Shown in pieces: positions 25,229 to 34,569 of a stretch of 64,000 bases of DNA. The notes below the pieces were generated by a model. That model was not told where the DNA came from. It saw only the letters and a program-made list of their open reading frames with translations, and did no database searches. The position numbers and the translations under genes were made by a program. The DNA is taken from the NCBI GenBank assembly GCA_039794405.1, contig JBDIVL010000017.1:1-64000 (forward strand), written 5' to 3'. The DNA comes from JBDIVL01 sp039794405 (lineage in GTDB: Bacteria > Planctomycetota > Brocadiia > Brocadiales > Brocadiaceae). The first letter of the stretch is position 1, and every line of letters begins with the position of its first letter.

Positions 25229-26407
25229 TTACATTTTGTAGAGATTTTCGATAAGTTGTAACATTTTTTGAGTGCGAATTTCGTACGTATGCATTTGGGC
25301 TACTGAAATACGTTCTGCTAACGATATGGTGTTTCCTTTTAAGATTTCATCGATACAAGTAACAAAGTCCTGGGGTGTTTGTGCTATATGGACAACATTT
25401 CGGTATTCGCGCAGCGCCGGCAGATCGACACTAACAACTGGCTTTCCTGATGCCAGATATTCAAAAAACTTCATGGGAAACATAGATTCTGTATAGGTAT
25501 TTAACATGTTGGGTAAAATGGCGACATCAAACCCTTTCAGATAACCGGGTAATTCGTCGTAAGATCGTGGACCCATGAGATGAATATTCGGCACGTTTTG
25601 AAGTAAATTGCTCTTCGTCCATGGATCGCCTTCACCTATTTTTCCAATGAGCACAATGGACCAATCGCTTCTCTTTTCTGCTATGAAGCGTAGAAGTCTG
25701 AAATCCATTTTGTAATCGGTAATAGCTCCAATGAACCCTATACGGGGACCAGGGATTTTCAGGAGGTCATATGGAATAATAGTGGATTCACTGCGGGCTT
25801 TTGAAAAGTGCTTAAAATCAGCGACGTTGGGAAAATAATGGGTATTAGGGTTCCACCTCTTTTGCATTTCAGTTAATTTCTGCGACGTAGTAAAAACAAG
25901 ATGCGATTGTTTTGCTAAGTCTTGCTCTCCCCGTTCGAGTATATTTCCTGGCATACACGGCTGCGCCTTTATATCATCAACACAATGGTAAATGATTTTC
26001 TTAAAATCTTTTACATGTAATAAATGGAGTGTCAAAGGGTTATATGTCCATAAAATTTCTTGTTTCATTCCCCTTCTGTTCATATAGAACTTAAGCATTA
26101 TGGATAAGAGGAGCTTATTAAATCGGCGTATGAGAGGATTATGCTGAAGAGGAATAGTTGGTGGTGACCAGACCCAAATATTTTTCTGTACCTGCTGCGG
26201 GCCTATAGCTGATTTATACAGGCGTTTAAAAATCCTTCCGATATCCTGCGTGCTTGTGCTTGGACGCCGCAAACCAAGGGAATCGATGTAAAATACCTTA
26301 TATCCTGATGCTGCAAGTTGAACTGCGACGTGTTGTTTATTAGTCCAAAATGGGTTGTTCCAATCGGCGGTAGAGAGTAAAACTATATCTCGTTGTTGTG
26401 TGTTCAT
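25229..26407 (-). CDS. Glycosyltransferase, GT4-like (GT-B fold)
   Basis: 392 residues. The N-terminal half opens with DIVLLSTADWNNPFWTNKQH, a pattern of polysaccharide glycosyltransferases. The C-terminal half has the GT4 signature: GFIGAITDYKMDFRLL, IVLIGKIGEGDP, HLMGPRSYDELPGYL, then the donor-binding region PMKFFEYLASGKPVVS with its Glu. No membrane helix. Probably adds a sugar to an exopolysaccharide or surface glycan. Isolated from other glycan genes in this window, apart from the secreted protein just downstream. Confidence 0.87.
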   Translation of the reverse strand: MNTQQRDIVLLSTADWNNPFWTNKQHVAVQLAASGYKVFYIDSLGLRRPSTSTQDIGRIFKRLYKSAIGPQQVQKNIWVWSPPTIPLQHNPLIRRFNKLLLSIMLKFYMNRRGMKQEILWTYNPLTLHLLHVKDFKKIIYHCVDDIKAQPCMPGNILERGEQDLAKQSHLVFTTSQKLTEMQKRWNPNTHYFPNVADFKHFSKARSESTIIPYDLLKIPGPRIGFIGAITDYKMDFRLLRFIAEKRSDWSIVLIGKIGEGDPWTKSNLLQNVPNIHLMGPRSYDELPGYLKGFDVAILPNMLNTYTESMFPMKFFEYLASGKPVVSVDLPALREYRNVVHIAQTPQDFVTCIDEILKGNTISLAERISVAQMHTYEIRTQKMLQLIENLYKM

Positions 26408-26524
26408 CGGTTTGTTATTTTAGAAAAATTTTTTATTAGAATTGTTGCTTACCTAAAATTCGATTTCTGGTAACAATTTCGTTTTTTGAAAAATTCCTGA
26501 TATTAACAATGTATTACATGCAGC

Positions 26525-26553
26525 GTAGGGGCAGGTTTTAAACCTGCCCCTAC
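26525..26553. repeat. Perfect 14-bp palindrome (GTAGGGGCAGGTTT family)
   Basis: Arms 26525-26538 and 26540-26553 are perfectly complementary with a single central T. I know this sequence type as a widespread interspersed repeat in bacterial genomes. Lies between the glycosyltransferase and the beta-propeller gene. Confidence 0.8.
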
Positions 26554-26625
26554 AATAAATAACACTCATACTTAAAATATTTACTGTAAATGTCAATATA
26601 AATTTTTGGATCTTCTCCGGTGCAA

Positions 26626-26653
26626 TGGTGGATTAAGCGGAGCAAATCCACCA
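26626..26653. repeat. REP-like palindrome TGGTGGATT / AATCCACCA
   Basis: Nine-bp perfect arms (26626-26634, 26645-26653) around AAGCGGAGCA. The AGCGRAGC centre recurs in the palindrome at 60248-60273 and, as GAGCGGAGCGAG, in the repeats around the GIY-YIG gene, pointing to related repeat families. Confidence 0.7.
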
Positions 26654-27107
26654 AATGGATAAACCCCCCGATCTTTATCTCGTTCCAGTGTTCTCAGACT
26701 GTATCAAATGAACGATTTTACTTTATTTTGAAATATGAGAGGTCTATAAAGACATTTTTTGGGTTGCAACCATTACTGTGCAATCCATATCATCTTGGAA
26801 ACATATCCGATTATTATAGTAAATATGATGGAGAGCGTTGTTACGAGTGGATAAGTAAATCAGGCCGCTCCTCTGGAGCTAAATAGACTATTCGTATTCA
26901 ATGCTATAAACAGTTGACTCCGATAGAGCCATGGGAATTCAAAACCAGTCTAGCCTATAATGTAGTCACGGTAGGAATGATTTGTTTGGAGATAAAAATG
27001 TCCTGGAGCGGCATAGCTGCAACGAAAATCTTCGGTATGGAATAGTGGAGTAATGGATTATTGCTGTTGAGTTTTCACTTCGTTCAACCCAACCTGCTCA
27101 AACTTAT

Positions 27108-27138
27108 AGGCACGGCAGAGTAAAAAACTGCCGTGCCT
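27108..27138 (-). terminator. Strong hairpin 3' of the beta-propeller gene
   Basis: Perfect 11-bp stem (AGGCACGGCAG / CTGCCGTGCCT) with a 9-base loop, 14 bases past the stop of the minus-strand gene ending at 27152. Position fits a transcript end, but no U-run follows the stem, so classical intrinsic termination is not certain. Confidence 0.5.
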
Positions 27139-27151
27139 GTTGAATGTAAAT

Positions 27152-29667
27152 CTATTTTATATTACGAAAAATACCTCTTTTTAATTTTTTCAACTCAATC
27201 TTAACGTCTGTTTTTACTTCACCATCTTTAAGTTTTATCTTTTGTTTTGATCTTTTGTACCCTTTTTTCTTTGTAAAGATCATGTATGTACCTTCATTCA
27301 AGTCTGTAAATTCGAAAGACCCATTTATATTTGATAAAGTGGCACTGGAAAATTTTGTTCTTATACCTTTGAGCCTTACCCTTACAGAGTCAATTGGGTT
27401 ACCTTTGGTATCTACGATAGTTCCTGAAATTTTACCTTTAATTGCAGGTGATGATTGTGGTATAGGAGTTGGTGACGATAACGGCGTAGGAACCGGTGAT
27501 GACAATGGTGTGGGAGTCGTTGATGAACCATCGGAAGCGAAGGAAAATAATCCTATGGCAGTGCCGGCCATCAGGTCGTCAAATTTTAATACGTTCACAT
27601 CTTCATAGGTACTGCTACACGATGTACCAAATACCGACCAGGTAACCCCTCCATCCGTGGTCTCATAGATACAATTACCTGCGGCTGCATAAGCAGTATC
27701 CGGGTTGTTTGGATCAAGGGTGACCGATGTGAAGTCGGTATTTGTTGAGCCAATTGCTGACGTTAATGACGTCCAGCTCCAGCTTGAAAAACCAGATGAT
27801 GTGGGAATGTAGAGTGTCCCTTTGTAAACCCCGCCAGTGGTTGCAACATAGACGGTCATGTAATCCCCAACCGTTGTTCCTGCAATGCTCTTAACAATCT
27901 CGTTATCCAGAGATAGACCTGTACTGGGTGACCACCAATTGCCGGCACCAGTAACAGAAGTTCTTGCCCGGAGTCCTGTTTCAGAACTTGCAGAACTTCC
28001 AACTCCTGCCCAGGTTGTAGTATCAGTAACCCAGAGGGTATTTACCGGCACCCCGCTTATTGATGTATCTTCTGTCCAACTATCACCCGTATCGTCGCTG
28101 TAATAAACACCTCCATCTGTACCGGTCTCCCAGTTATAACCAGAAAGATACATTCTGTTTGGTGTAGAGGGTACAAATTGGATGGAGGTTATATTGGAAT
28201 GGTCTGGGCGAGTACTTCCAAAAACACTGGTGTAGTCCTCAGTCTGGAACACCTTTGTCCAGGTGATAGAGGCAGACGTTCCATTTGTTGTCTTGTATAC
28301 CCTTCCCGCATTGTTTCCTACGAAGACGACAGAAGAATCGGTAGGGTGAATAGCAACTTCAGTAACCGGTGGTCCATCAACTTCGGGATAGATTGGAAAG
28401 TTCCAATCAGTTGGATCATCAGTTGTTGTTGAATCAGTAGGATCGAAGTTATTTGCCCTTCCAGCGCCGCTTTTTGCAGCAATCCAGAGTTCTTTAGATG
28501 TTGAGGAATATTCGTAAAATTCCATGTCATTGAGAACAACGCCTTCTATTCCTTCATTATTTCCTATTTCTGAGCCAGTTGTCCAGGAACCGGAGGTATA
28601 AGTCATCTGACCAATTCCCCAATCTGTTCCCATATAGACAATTGCAGGATCAACCGGGTCAATCTTTAATGCACCATCATTTACATGGGTTTCTACTGTA
28701 TATGAGCCTACTACTGATGAAAGAATGGGGGCATGAGACCATGTTGCAGAAGTGTTGTCCAGTACTGACGCGCTGACAAAAACATTATTGTTACTGAACT
28801 CGATATACTGGGGGTACCCACCAGAAAAATTATTGGTACCGGTGCTGGTAAAATCCCATGATGAGATCCATGTTATACCTCCATCGACAGATTTGTAAAC
28901 TTGTGGGTTTACAGAACTACCTGCAATGAAGATGGTATCTACGTTCGCTGGATCAACACCGACGAGGTGTATTTCTACTAATCCTCCGGAAGCGCTGCTG
29001 GTTGGGAGAGTAAGAGAAGTAGAAGAAATGGAGGAACCACTGGATACCAATTTATAAAGACTTACAGTGCTGCCACTGGTTCTCGTAACTACAAAAATGG
29101 TATTTGCATCATATACGGAAATAGAGGTATTTCAGTACCTGAACCAAAGGAATAAATTAAATCAAAGGAATCTGTTACACCACCAGTACTTCTGTAAATG
29201 TCTCCATTAAAGGTTCCAATATGCATCCCTGAACTGTGCCCTAATAAAATATTAGGGTTTGTAATAGGAGTGGAGATACCTACCCAACTTCCCGATGCTC
29301 CGCCGCTATCGTTCCCGTAGACTTGCGGACCACTTGACGTTTCAGTAATTATCGTGTAAATATCGTTCTCGTATCCAGGAGCAAGATTTGCTTCTATTTG
29401 AGAAGCCTTCCCAACAATAGTTGGATACGTTACTGCCTGCCACGATGAAGAGGAACCGGACACCCATCGATATACACCCGTAATGCTATCAATAGCAATG
29501 AGTATCTCTGTTGTGCCACTATTATTGTATGCTGTAATATCTCTAACTTGTGCACCGTACACACCTAAATTTACCTTTTGGAGAGCAGAAAATGCCTTCT
29601 CATGGTGCAGGAGTATGTGTAAGGTAAATAAAAATACGAACCCTAAAATACCGACCTTAATTTTCAT
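27152..29667 (-). pseudogene. Secreted beta-propeller (BNR-like) protein with C-terminal CarboxypepD_reg domain, split by a frameshift
   Basis: Two adjacent minus-strand frames, 29667-29089 (192 codons, signal peptide MKIKVGILGFVFLFTLHILL) and a frame open from about 29128 down to 27152, together make one ~840-residue protein. Both halves carry the same repeat style, with SVDGGITW, TTDGGVTW, SDDTGDSW and VYKTTNG blades typical of BNR/sortilin-like propellers. The end has a Pro/Ser/Thr linker (TPTPLSSPVPTPLSSP) and a domain beginning ISGTIVDTKGNPIDSVRVRL. Adding one T to TTT at 29130-29132 joins the frames into GTENTSISVYDANTIFVV. Either a sequencing or assembly slip, a recent mutation, or phase variation at a short homopolymer. 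Probably exported to the cell surface or outside. Confidence 0.8.
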
Positions 29668-30260
29668 GTACTTTTCCCCTTTTTAGTCTATACTTTTAGT
29701 TAAGTTGGGTTTTAAAAGGTAAAATCCAACGATTTTTTACCTACCCTACAATCGTTCGACCGAGCTCACGACGAAGTCCCCTACCGAGAGGGAACTTATC
29801 GAGTTCCTCTCTTGGGAAGGGCTAGGGGTATGTTTATTCATTGCTTAACAAAAAAGATTGAAATTCCTGAACGTATATTTATATCCCTCCCAACTGTCCA
29901 GATGAGTCTTCAGATAGTAGTCTTCAAAAGGCGTGGCATGTTATATACCATTCTTAATAAAGTTTTTCATATAACATGTAAGATACTGCTATACAAGAAG
30001 TAACAAATATTCTTCATGATTTTGGCATGTAAGAGTCGTGTTTAAAACTTATACAGTTCCTCATATAGTGGGTTGAAATTTATTACACCATTTTTCGTGA
30101 AGTCTTTGACATTCATCAAGCTTTCATTATAATTAAAAATCTTTATCTAAGATTTATCTTCACAAATGAGTCAAGTTTTAGAAGATTGCTGAAACCACAG
30201 ATTGCACATATTCCCGTTTGCACGAGGACAAGTTTCACAGATAAGAATTTAAAGTTAGTG

Positions 30261-30303
30261 GATGAGTAAATGGGTATTCAGCCCATCTACCCATTTACTC
30301 ATC
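30261..30303. repeat. 16-bp perfect inverted repeat, 11-base loop
   Basis: GATGAGTAAATGGGTA (30261-30276) is exactly complementary to 30288-30303. The loop starts TTCAGCCC. Sits in the gap before the TPR gene. The stem ends without a T-run, so I list it as a repeat or structured element rather than a terminator. Confidence 0.75.
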
Positions 30304-30411
30304 TATAGCGATCTTAAAACAAAATATCACATAGCATAGCCGCTTTTCCGGGAAATACAGGGCTTCTGAAGACTATAAAAGTGACATTTTGTTGTAACAT
30401 TACTATATCAA

Positions 30412-30437
30412 AATCTGTGTAATCTGTGAAATCTGTG
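30412..30437 (+). repeat. Three tandem AATCTGTG units, 9-base period
   Basis: AATCTGTG at 30412, 30421 and 30430, the last running into AATCTGTGG. A complementary CCACAGATTGCA lies at 30195-30206, so the block may be the end of a ~240-base inverted unit. A related AATCTGTAG is seen at 2148-2156. Confidence 0.6.
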
Positions 30438-30485
30438 GTTGCAATCTCTTTTTATCGGTCTGAGGCTTCACCTTGCTAGACGATT

Positions 30486-33050
30486 ATGAATAAAGATACC
30501 GAGATTACTGCATCTCCTTGCCTTTCGAAAGGACAACAAAAATATAGAAAAGATATAATCCCTTATATTATTTTGTCTACAATATCAGTCATCATTTTTT
30601 GTAATTCACTAGGGAATGCTTTTGTTTATGATGATTCCGCAACTATTGTTAATAATACCTTCATTAAAAGTTGGAAAAATTTTTATAAAATTTTTTCATT
30701 TAACTACTTTATCCTTTCCGGTGAATTAAGTTATCGGCCTATTGTTACGTTATCGTATTTTGTTGATCATTCCTTTTGGGGTCTAAACCCATTAGGCTTT
30801 CACCTTACGAATATCCTCCTTCAAGGAGGAAATACAGTATTATTCTATACCTTCCTAAAAAAGATTGCCGCTTTAGGGAATCATCAAAATCTTACGAATA
30901 ATTTGGTTCTCAATCGTTCTTCTTTTGCTTCCAATCCAAAGCGGGACTCAGATGCTGGTTTTTCAGAGAATTATAAACAGGTGCTTAGGGTAAATACGTT
31001 TGCTTTTGTTTCTGCACTCCTCTTTGCTGTCCACCCAATTCTTACCGAGACAGTAAATTCTGTCAGTTATCGAGAAGATCTCCTCGCAGCTTTCTTTCTC
31101 TTAATTTCCTTTATTTTATTTCTGAAAATTGACGGTAAATCCTTATACGGAATTAAATATTTGCTGTATTATGCTAGTTCTTTATGTTCGTATCTGTTAG
31201 CTCTCTTTTCAAAAGAGATGGCAGTTACTTTACCTATCTTGATGGTATTACTTACGATCTTTTATTCGTCTCCGGGTAATGCCTTCCGGGAGGTTATCAA
31301 AAGAGTAAAAGGTATTTACGTCGGATACTTTATTATTACAGTTTTTTATCTGATTATTCAGTTCGTACTGTTCCGGCATACACATATCAGGTTGGATCAA
31401 ACCCACCAAAGTTTACTTGTCATGCTCAAGGTCATTGCATCGTATATAAAACTTTTGTTTTTACCGTTGAATCTCAATGCTGATTATGTAGTTCCATCCA
31501 TAACATCAGGAGTTACATCACTGATAATTTCAATATGCATAATCATCACTGTGATTATCCTTATAGCAAGGCTGTATAAAGGTAACAAACGATATTGTTT
31601 TTTTATATCGTGGTTTTTTATTACACTATTACCGGTGTCGAATATCATTCCGATAGGGAACATTATGGCTGAGAGGTATCTTTATATTCCAATTATGGGA
31701 TTTTTAGGTGTTGCTGGTACTCTGATCCAGAATTGTACTGCAAGAAGAAACATAACAATGGTAGGTTTTGGAATTGTTATTGTTATCTTTGGTTGTGCGG
31801 GTATTCACCGGAATGGGACATGGCGTGATGAATTAACCTTATGGTATTCAACTTCTCATCGGGAGCCTAATAGTGCCCGGGCTCACCATAACCTTGGTGT
31901 AGTGCATAGCACAAAAGGTTTTTATGAGTATGCCGAGTTAGAGTACAAAAAAACACTTCAAATTAATCCACGTGATACAGAAGCGCATTATAACTTGGGA
32001 AATGCTTACGAGAGGAAGGGGATGACAGATGATGCGATAAAAGAATACCAGGAGGCGATCCATGGTAATCCATTTTATGCCAATGCATATAATAATTTAG
32101 GTAGTATATTCAAAAAAAATCACCTCTTGGATAAAGCTATTGAATTTTATAAGAAAGCAATCCAATGTAATCCTTTTAATCCCAACTATTATAATAATCT
32201 TGGGCTGTGTTATTACGAGAATAAGCTTTACGAAGATGCTATTCTTGAATTTAAAAAGGCGTTAAAAATAGATCCTCAGATGTCTTCCGCATATAATAAT
32301 ATAGGAAATATTTACAAAGAAATGGGAAACTTCGAGAAGTCTTTTATTGAATATAAAACAGCGATCGAATCGGATCCTAATAATGCGGATACTCACAATA
32401 ACCTGGGTATCCTCTATACGAATAAAGATCAATTGGAAGAGGCTTTGGAAGAGTTTAAAACTGCAATTCTGCTCAACCCAAAATTGGCCAATGTGCATAA
32501 TAACCTTGGCATTGTTCATGCAAAAAAAGGCGATCTCGATAACGCTATTTACGAAATGAATTGTGCTGTAGCGTTAGGGTTTGATAACGCAGATGTACAT
32601 AATAATTTAGCAGGTGTTTACCTGACGAAGGGATTAACGGATGATGCAATTGTTGAACTTAAATTAGCCTTGAAATTTAATCCTCAGGATAGCAATACTC
32701 ATTGCAATTTAGGAAATGCGTATATTTCAAAGGATTTTAAGGAAGAAGCCATTTCTGAATTTAAAGAGGCTATTACTTATAATCCTGCAGACGCAGAGAT
32801 ATATTACTACCTTGGGAATACCTTTTACCGGTCAACACAATATACTGAAGCAGTAAATGCACTTTATCAATCAATTCACTACCAGCCGAATAATCCACTG
32901 GCGCATAAGATGCTTGGTGTTATCTATGCAAATTTCTTAAATAATCCTTCTAAGGCACTATTTCACCTGAAAGAAACGTTACGATTAAATCCGCGGCAAC
33001 CTATGGCAGAAGACATAGATGAGGTTATTCGTAAGCTTGAGAAAAAATAA
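30486..33050 (+). CDS. TMTC-like multi-pass membrane protein with TPR repeats
   Basis: 854 residues. The N-terminal ~440 residues hold about ten hydrophobic helices with an early AFVYDDSATI loop and SYRPIVTLSYFVD, the layout of GT-C fold TMTC/O-mannosyltransferase-like proteins common in planctomycetes and related phyla. From about residue 465 to the end there are about eleven 34-residue TPR units (NLGNAYERKGMTDDAIKEYQ, NNLGSIFKK.., NNLGLCYYEN.., and so on). The Asp pair in the first loop is where GT-C enzymes hold their catalytic acid. Sugar donor and protein targets are unknown. A monocistronic plus-strand gene. Confidence 0.85.
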   Translation: MNKDTEITASPCLSKGQQKYRKDIIPYIILSTISVIIFCNSLGNAFVYDDSATIVNNTFIKSWKNFYKIFSFNYFILSGELSYRPIVTLSYFVDHSFWGLNPLGFHLTNILLQGGNTVLFYTFLKKIAALGNHQNLTNNLVLNRSSFASNPKRDSDAGFSENYKQVLRVNTFAFVSALLFAVHPILTETVNSVSYREDLLAAFFLLISFILFLKIDGKSLYGIKYLLYYASSLCSYLLALFSKEMAVTLPILMVLLTIFYSSPGNAFREVIKRVKGIYVGYFIITVFYLIIQFVLFRHTHIRLDQTHQSLLVMLKVIASYIKLLFLPLNLNADYVVPSITSGVTSLIISICIIITVIILIARLYKGNKRYCFFISWFFITLLPVSNIIPIGNIMAERYLYIPIMGFLGVAGTLIQNCTARRNITMVGFGIVIVIFGCAGIHRNGTWRDELTLWYSTSHREPNSARAHHNLGVVHSTKGFYEYAELEYKKTLQINPRDTEAHYNLGNAYERKGMTDDAIKEYQEAIHGNPFYANAYNNLGSIFKKNHLLDKAIEFYKKAIQCNPFNPNYYNNLGLCYYENKLYEDAILEFKKALKIDPQMSSAYNNIGNIYKEMGNFEKSFIEYKTAIESDPNNADTHNNLGILYTNKDQLEEALEEFKTAILLNPKLANVHNNLGIVHAKKGDLDNAIYEMNCAVALGFDNADVHNNLAGVYLTKGLTDDAIVELKLALKFNPQDSNTHCNLGNAYISKDFKEEAISEFKEAITYNPADAEIYYYLGNTFYRSTQYTEAVNALYQSIHYQPNNPLAHKMLGVIYANFLNNPSKALFHLKETLRLNPRQPMAEDIDEVIRKLEKK

Positions 33051-33197
33051 TGTTTTGTTCCATCTTCATGAATAGAGTAATCCCTGCGCTTTCTGTGGTT
33101 AATCTTAAATTCTTTATTTGTTATTCGTTTAATTCATGAATTATTTGTCGAATTAAATTATTCGTTGACTATAAAGAATTTTTATTTATAATAATAA

Positions 33198-33291
33198 AAA
33201 CGATAAGGGCAAACCTCGAGTGATCGGGGGACGCAAAGTAATAGGGTCTTTAAAGTAGCAGGGGTTTAATATTAATACACGGAAGTATTAA
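33198..33291 (+). ncRNA. GEMM-I (c-di-GMP-I) riboswitch, short P2
   Basis: Core matches: AAGGGCAAACC (33205-33215), then a 6-bp stem CCUCGA/UCGGGG closed by the GNRA tetraloop GUGA (33214-33229), then GACGCAAAG (33230-33238), then GGGUCU and AGUAGCAGGGGUUU (33243-33267), equivalent to UAGGUAGCGGGGUUACC of the Vibrio Vc2 aptamer. The second stem is unusually short or missing its usual extension. In the family this RNA binds c-di-GMP (or, in some variants, cGAMP). The terminator downstream makes transcription control of the amidase gene likely. Confidence 0.78.
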
Positions 33292-33342
33292 ATAATCTTA
33301 AAATGCTACAACGATGCTAGCGTTGCAAGGAATTTTAAAGAT

Positions 33343-33394
33343 AGCCTTACTGCCGAAAGTGTTCTCATGAATATTTTCACAGTAAGGCTTTTTT
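33343..33394 (+). terminator. Intrinsic terminator in the riboswitch leader
   Basis: Stem AGCCTTACTG (33343-33352) pairs with CAGTAAGGCT (33380-33389), extended inward by GAAA/TTTC pairs, followed by six T at 33389-33394. It ends 41 bases before the amidase start, so it can only serve as an attenuator for that gene. Confidence 0.88.
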
Positions 33395-33435
33395 ATTTGT
33401 TGACAAACTGAAAAAAATGGTGCTTATAAATAATA

Positions 33436-34146
33436 ATGAATAATCGTTTGTTTTGCTTAAATAAAAAAATGCATAAATACGAGAAGATTATTCAATATTT
33501 TTCGCTGGGTACGATAATATTCACGTCGGGCATACTTGTTTCTTTGCCATTTTTTGATAATACAAAGATCAAAAAGCCGGTTTCCATTTCCTTTTTTGAT
33601 GATGCGAATACTGAAGATCCTTATTCTAAGTCCAATCTCATGCAGCTTTGCCGTACGAATGTAAACGAAAATCAATGGGAATATATTGTTGTTCATCATA
33701 GCGCTACGGCAAAAGGAAATGCCGCCAGGTTTGATCATTATCATAGGGAAAAGAGAGGATGGGAGTACGGCCTGGCTTACCATTTTGTGATTGGAAATGG
33801 GTCTTTTTCCGGGGATGGCGAGATTGAAGTTTCTGAGCGGTGGAAAAAACAAATCCATGGAGCACATACGGCAAATATGAACTGCAATCGTGTTGCAATT
33901 GGAATTTGTTTAGTTGGCGACTTCGAAAACGAAGGGGTTCCTACTGATAACCAATTCGAATCTTTAGTTGGGCTTATCCAATATCTTTCTGGAAAATATA
34001 ATATTCCTTTATCCAATATCTTATTGCATAAACAGGTACATCAAAAAGGCACGGCGTGTCCGGGCAAAAATTTCCCGGTTGCAAAGCTAAAGACACGACT
34101 TCACCAAATTGCTTCAAATCCGAGTGATCATATCAAAAAACTCTAG
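33436..34146 (+). CDS. N-acetylmuramoyl-L-alanine amidase (Amidase_2/PGRP), membrane-anchored
   Basis: 236 residues. A membrane anchor or signal (about residues 20-40) precedes an Amidase_2 domain. Zinc ligands are visible: the first His in VVHHSATAKG, a later His in KQIHGAHTANMNC, and HKQVHQKGTACPGKNFP with the C-P-G end typical of this family. It should cut the bond between MurNAc and L-Ala in peptidoglycan on the outer face of the inner membrane. An ATG at 33469 is an alternative start. Preceded by a c-di-GMP riboswitch and attenuator, which implies that wall cutting is tied to c-di-GMP. Confidence 0.9.
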   Translation: MNNRLFCLNKKMHKYEKIIQYFSLGTIIFTSGILVSLPFFDNTKIKKPVSISFFDDANTEDPYSKSNLMQLCRTNVNENQWEYIVVHHSATAKGNAARFDHYHREKRGWEYGLAYHFVIGNGSFSGDGEIEVSERWKKQIHGAHTANMNCNRVAIGICLVGDFENEGVPTDNQFESLVGLIQYLSGKYNIPLSNILLHKQVHQKGTACPGKNFPVAKLKTRLHQIASNPSDHIKKL

Positions 34147-34153
34147 CGTAGTT

Positions 34154-34510
34154 TTATTTAGGCTGTTTTGTTTGTGCTTTGAGAAGTTCTGTCTTTACAT
34201 CTTCAACAGATAAACCGTAAAGTTTTCCATATTGCTGTAAATTTTTGTCGTATTTGTAACTCCGCACAGCAGCAAGTCCTAATCCACCTCCTTGAAAATA
34301 CTCATAAATCATAATTGTCTGTTCACTTGTATCTACAAGGTAGAATGGCTGCCTATTACCGAGTCGTTCCCCTACGACACCAAAAACATGTCGTGTACTT
34401 CCATCACCTTGTGCAATAACGTAATTTGTTGTGTTTTTAACGATTAGGGTTATCAGGAGTAAAACAACGACTATAAGTAAGATTGTGTTTAGGCTATATT
34501 TCTTATGCAT
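34154..34510 (-). CDS. Membrane-anchored hypothetical protein downstream of the secretin
   Basis: 118 residues. One N-terminal anchor (LNTILLIVVVLLLITLIV) and a small periplasmic domain: STRHVFGVVGERLG, then QPFYLVDTSEQTIMIYEY and GLGLAAVRSYKYDKNLQQYG. I do not recognise the family, but it is the fifth gene of the minus-strand pil run, 59 bases past the secretin, so a role near that machine is likely. Confidence 0.6.
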   Translation of the reverse strand: MHKKYSLNTILLIVVVLLLITLIVKNTTNYVIAQGDGSTRHVFGVVGERLGNRQPFYLVDTSEQTIMIYEYFQGGGLGLAAVRSYKYDKNLQQYGKLYGLSVEDVKTELLKAQTKQPK

Positions 34511-34569
34511 AGTTTTATATCTCCTGAATTAATTGGACATTTTTCCATATTAATTTGTAGCGAATTGTA

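Larger units (their letters stand above)
26408..27151. other. 744-base gap holding interspersed palindromes, no gene
   Basis: Holds two perfect palindromes (26525-26553 and 26626-26653) and the hairpin at 27108-27138, each listed separately. An 88-codon open frame at 26620-26886 starts inside one of the palindromes and shows no protein-like pattern, so I do not call it. Confidence 0.6.
29668..30485. other. 818-base gap with several inverted repeats, no gene
   Basis: Contains a bulged hairpin GAGAGGGAACT / AGTTCCTCTC near 29790-29815, the 16-bp inverted repeat at 30261-30303, and AATCTGTG-type repeats at 30195-30206 (reverse) and 30412-30437. A 63-codon open frame at 29812-30003 shows nothing protein-like. 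The promoter of the TPR gene must be here but was not pinned down. Confidence 0.6.
33051..33435 (+). other. 385-base leader region with riboswitch and terminator
   Basis: Non-coding region between the TPR gene and the amidase gene. It holds the GEMM-I riboswitch, an AT-rich hairpin (TTAATAC / GTATTAA, 33272-33291), a small CAACG/CGTTG hairpin near 33309-33325 and the terminator at 33343-33394. Confidence 0.7.

Noticed and set aside
26620..26886. 88-codon open frame ending SGRSSGAK
   Set aside because: Begins inside a REP-like palindrome and lacks any protein-like pattern.
29812..30003. 63-codon open frame
   Set aside because: Composition and lack of start signal indicate chance.
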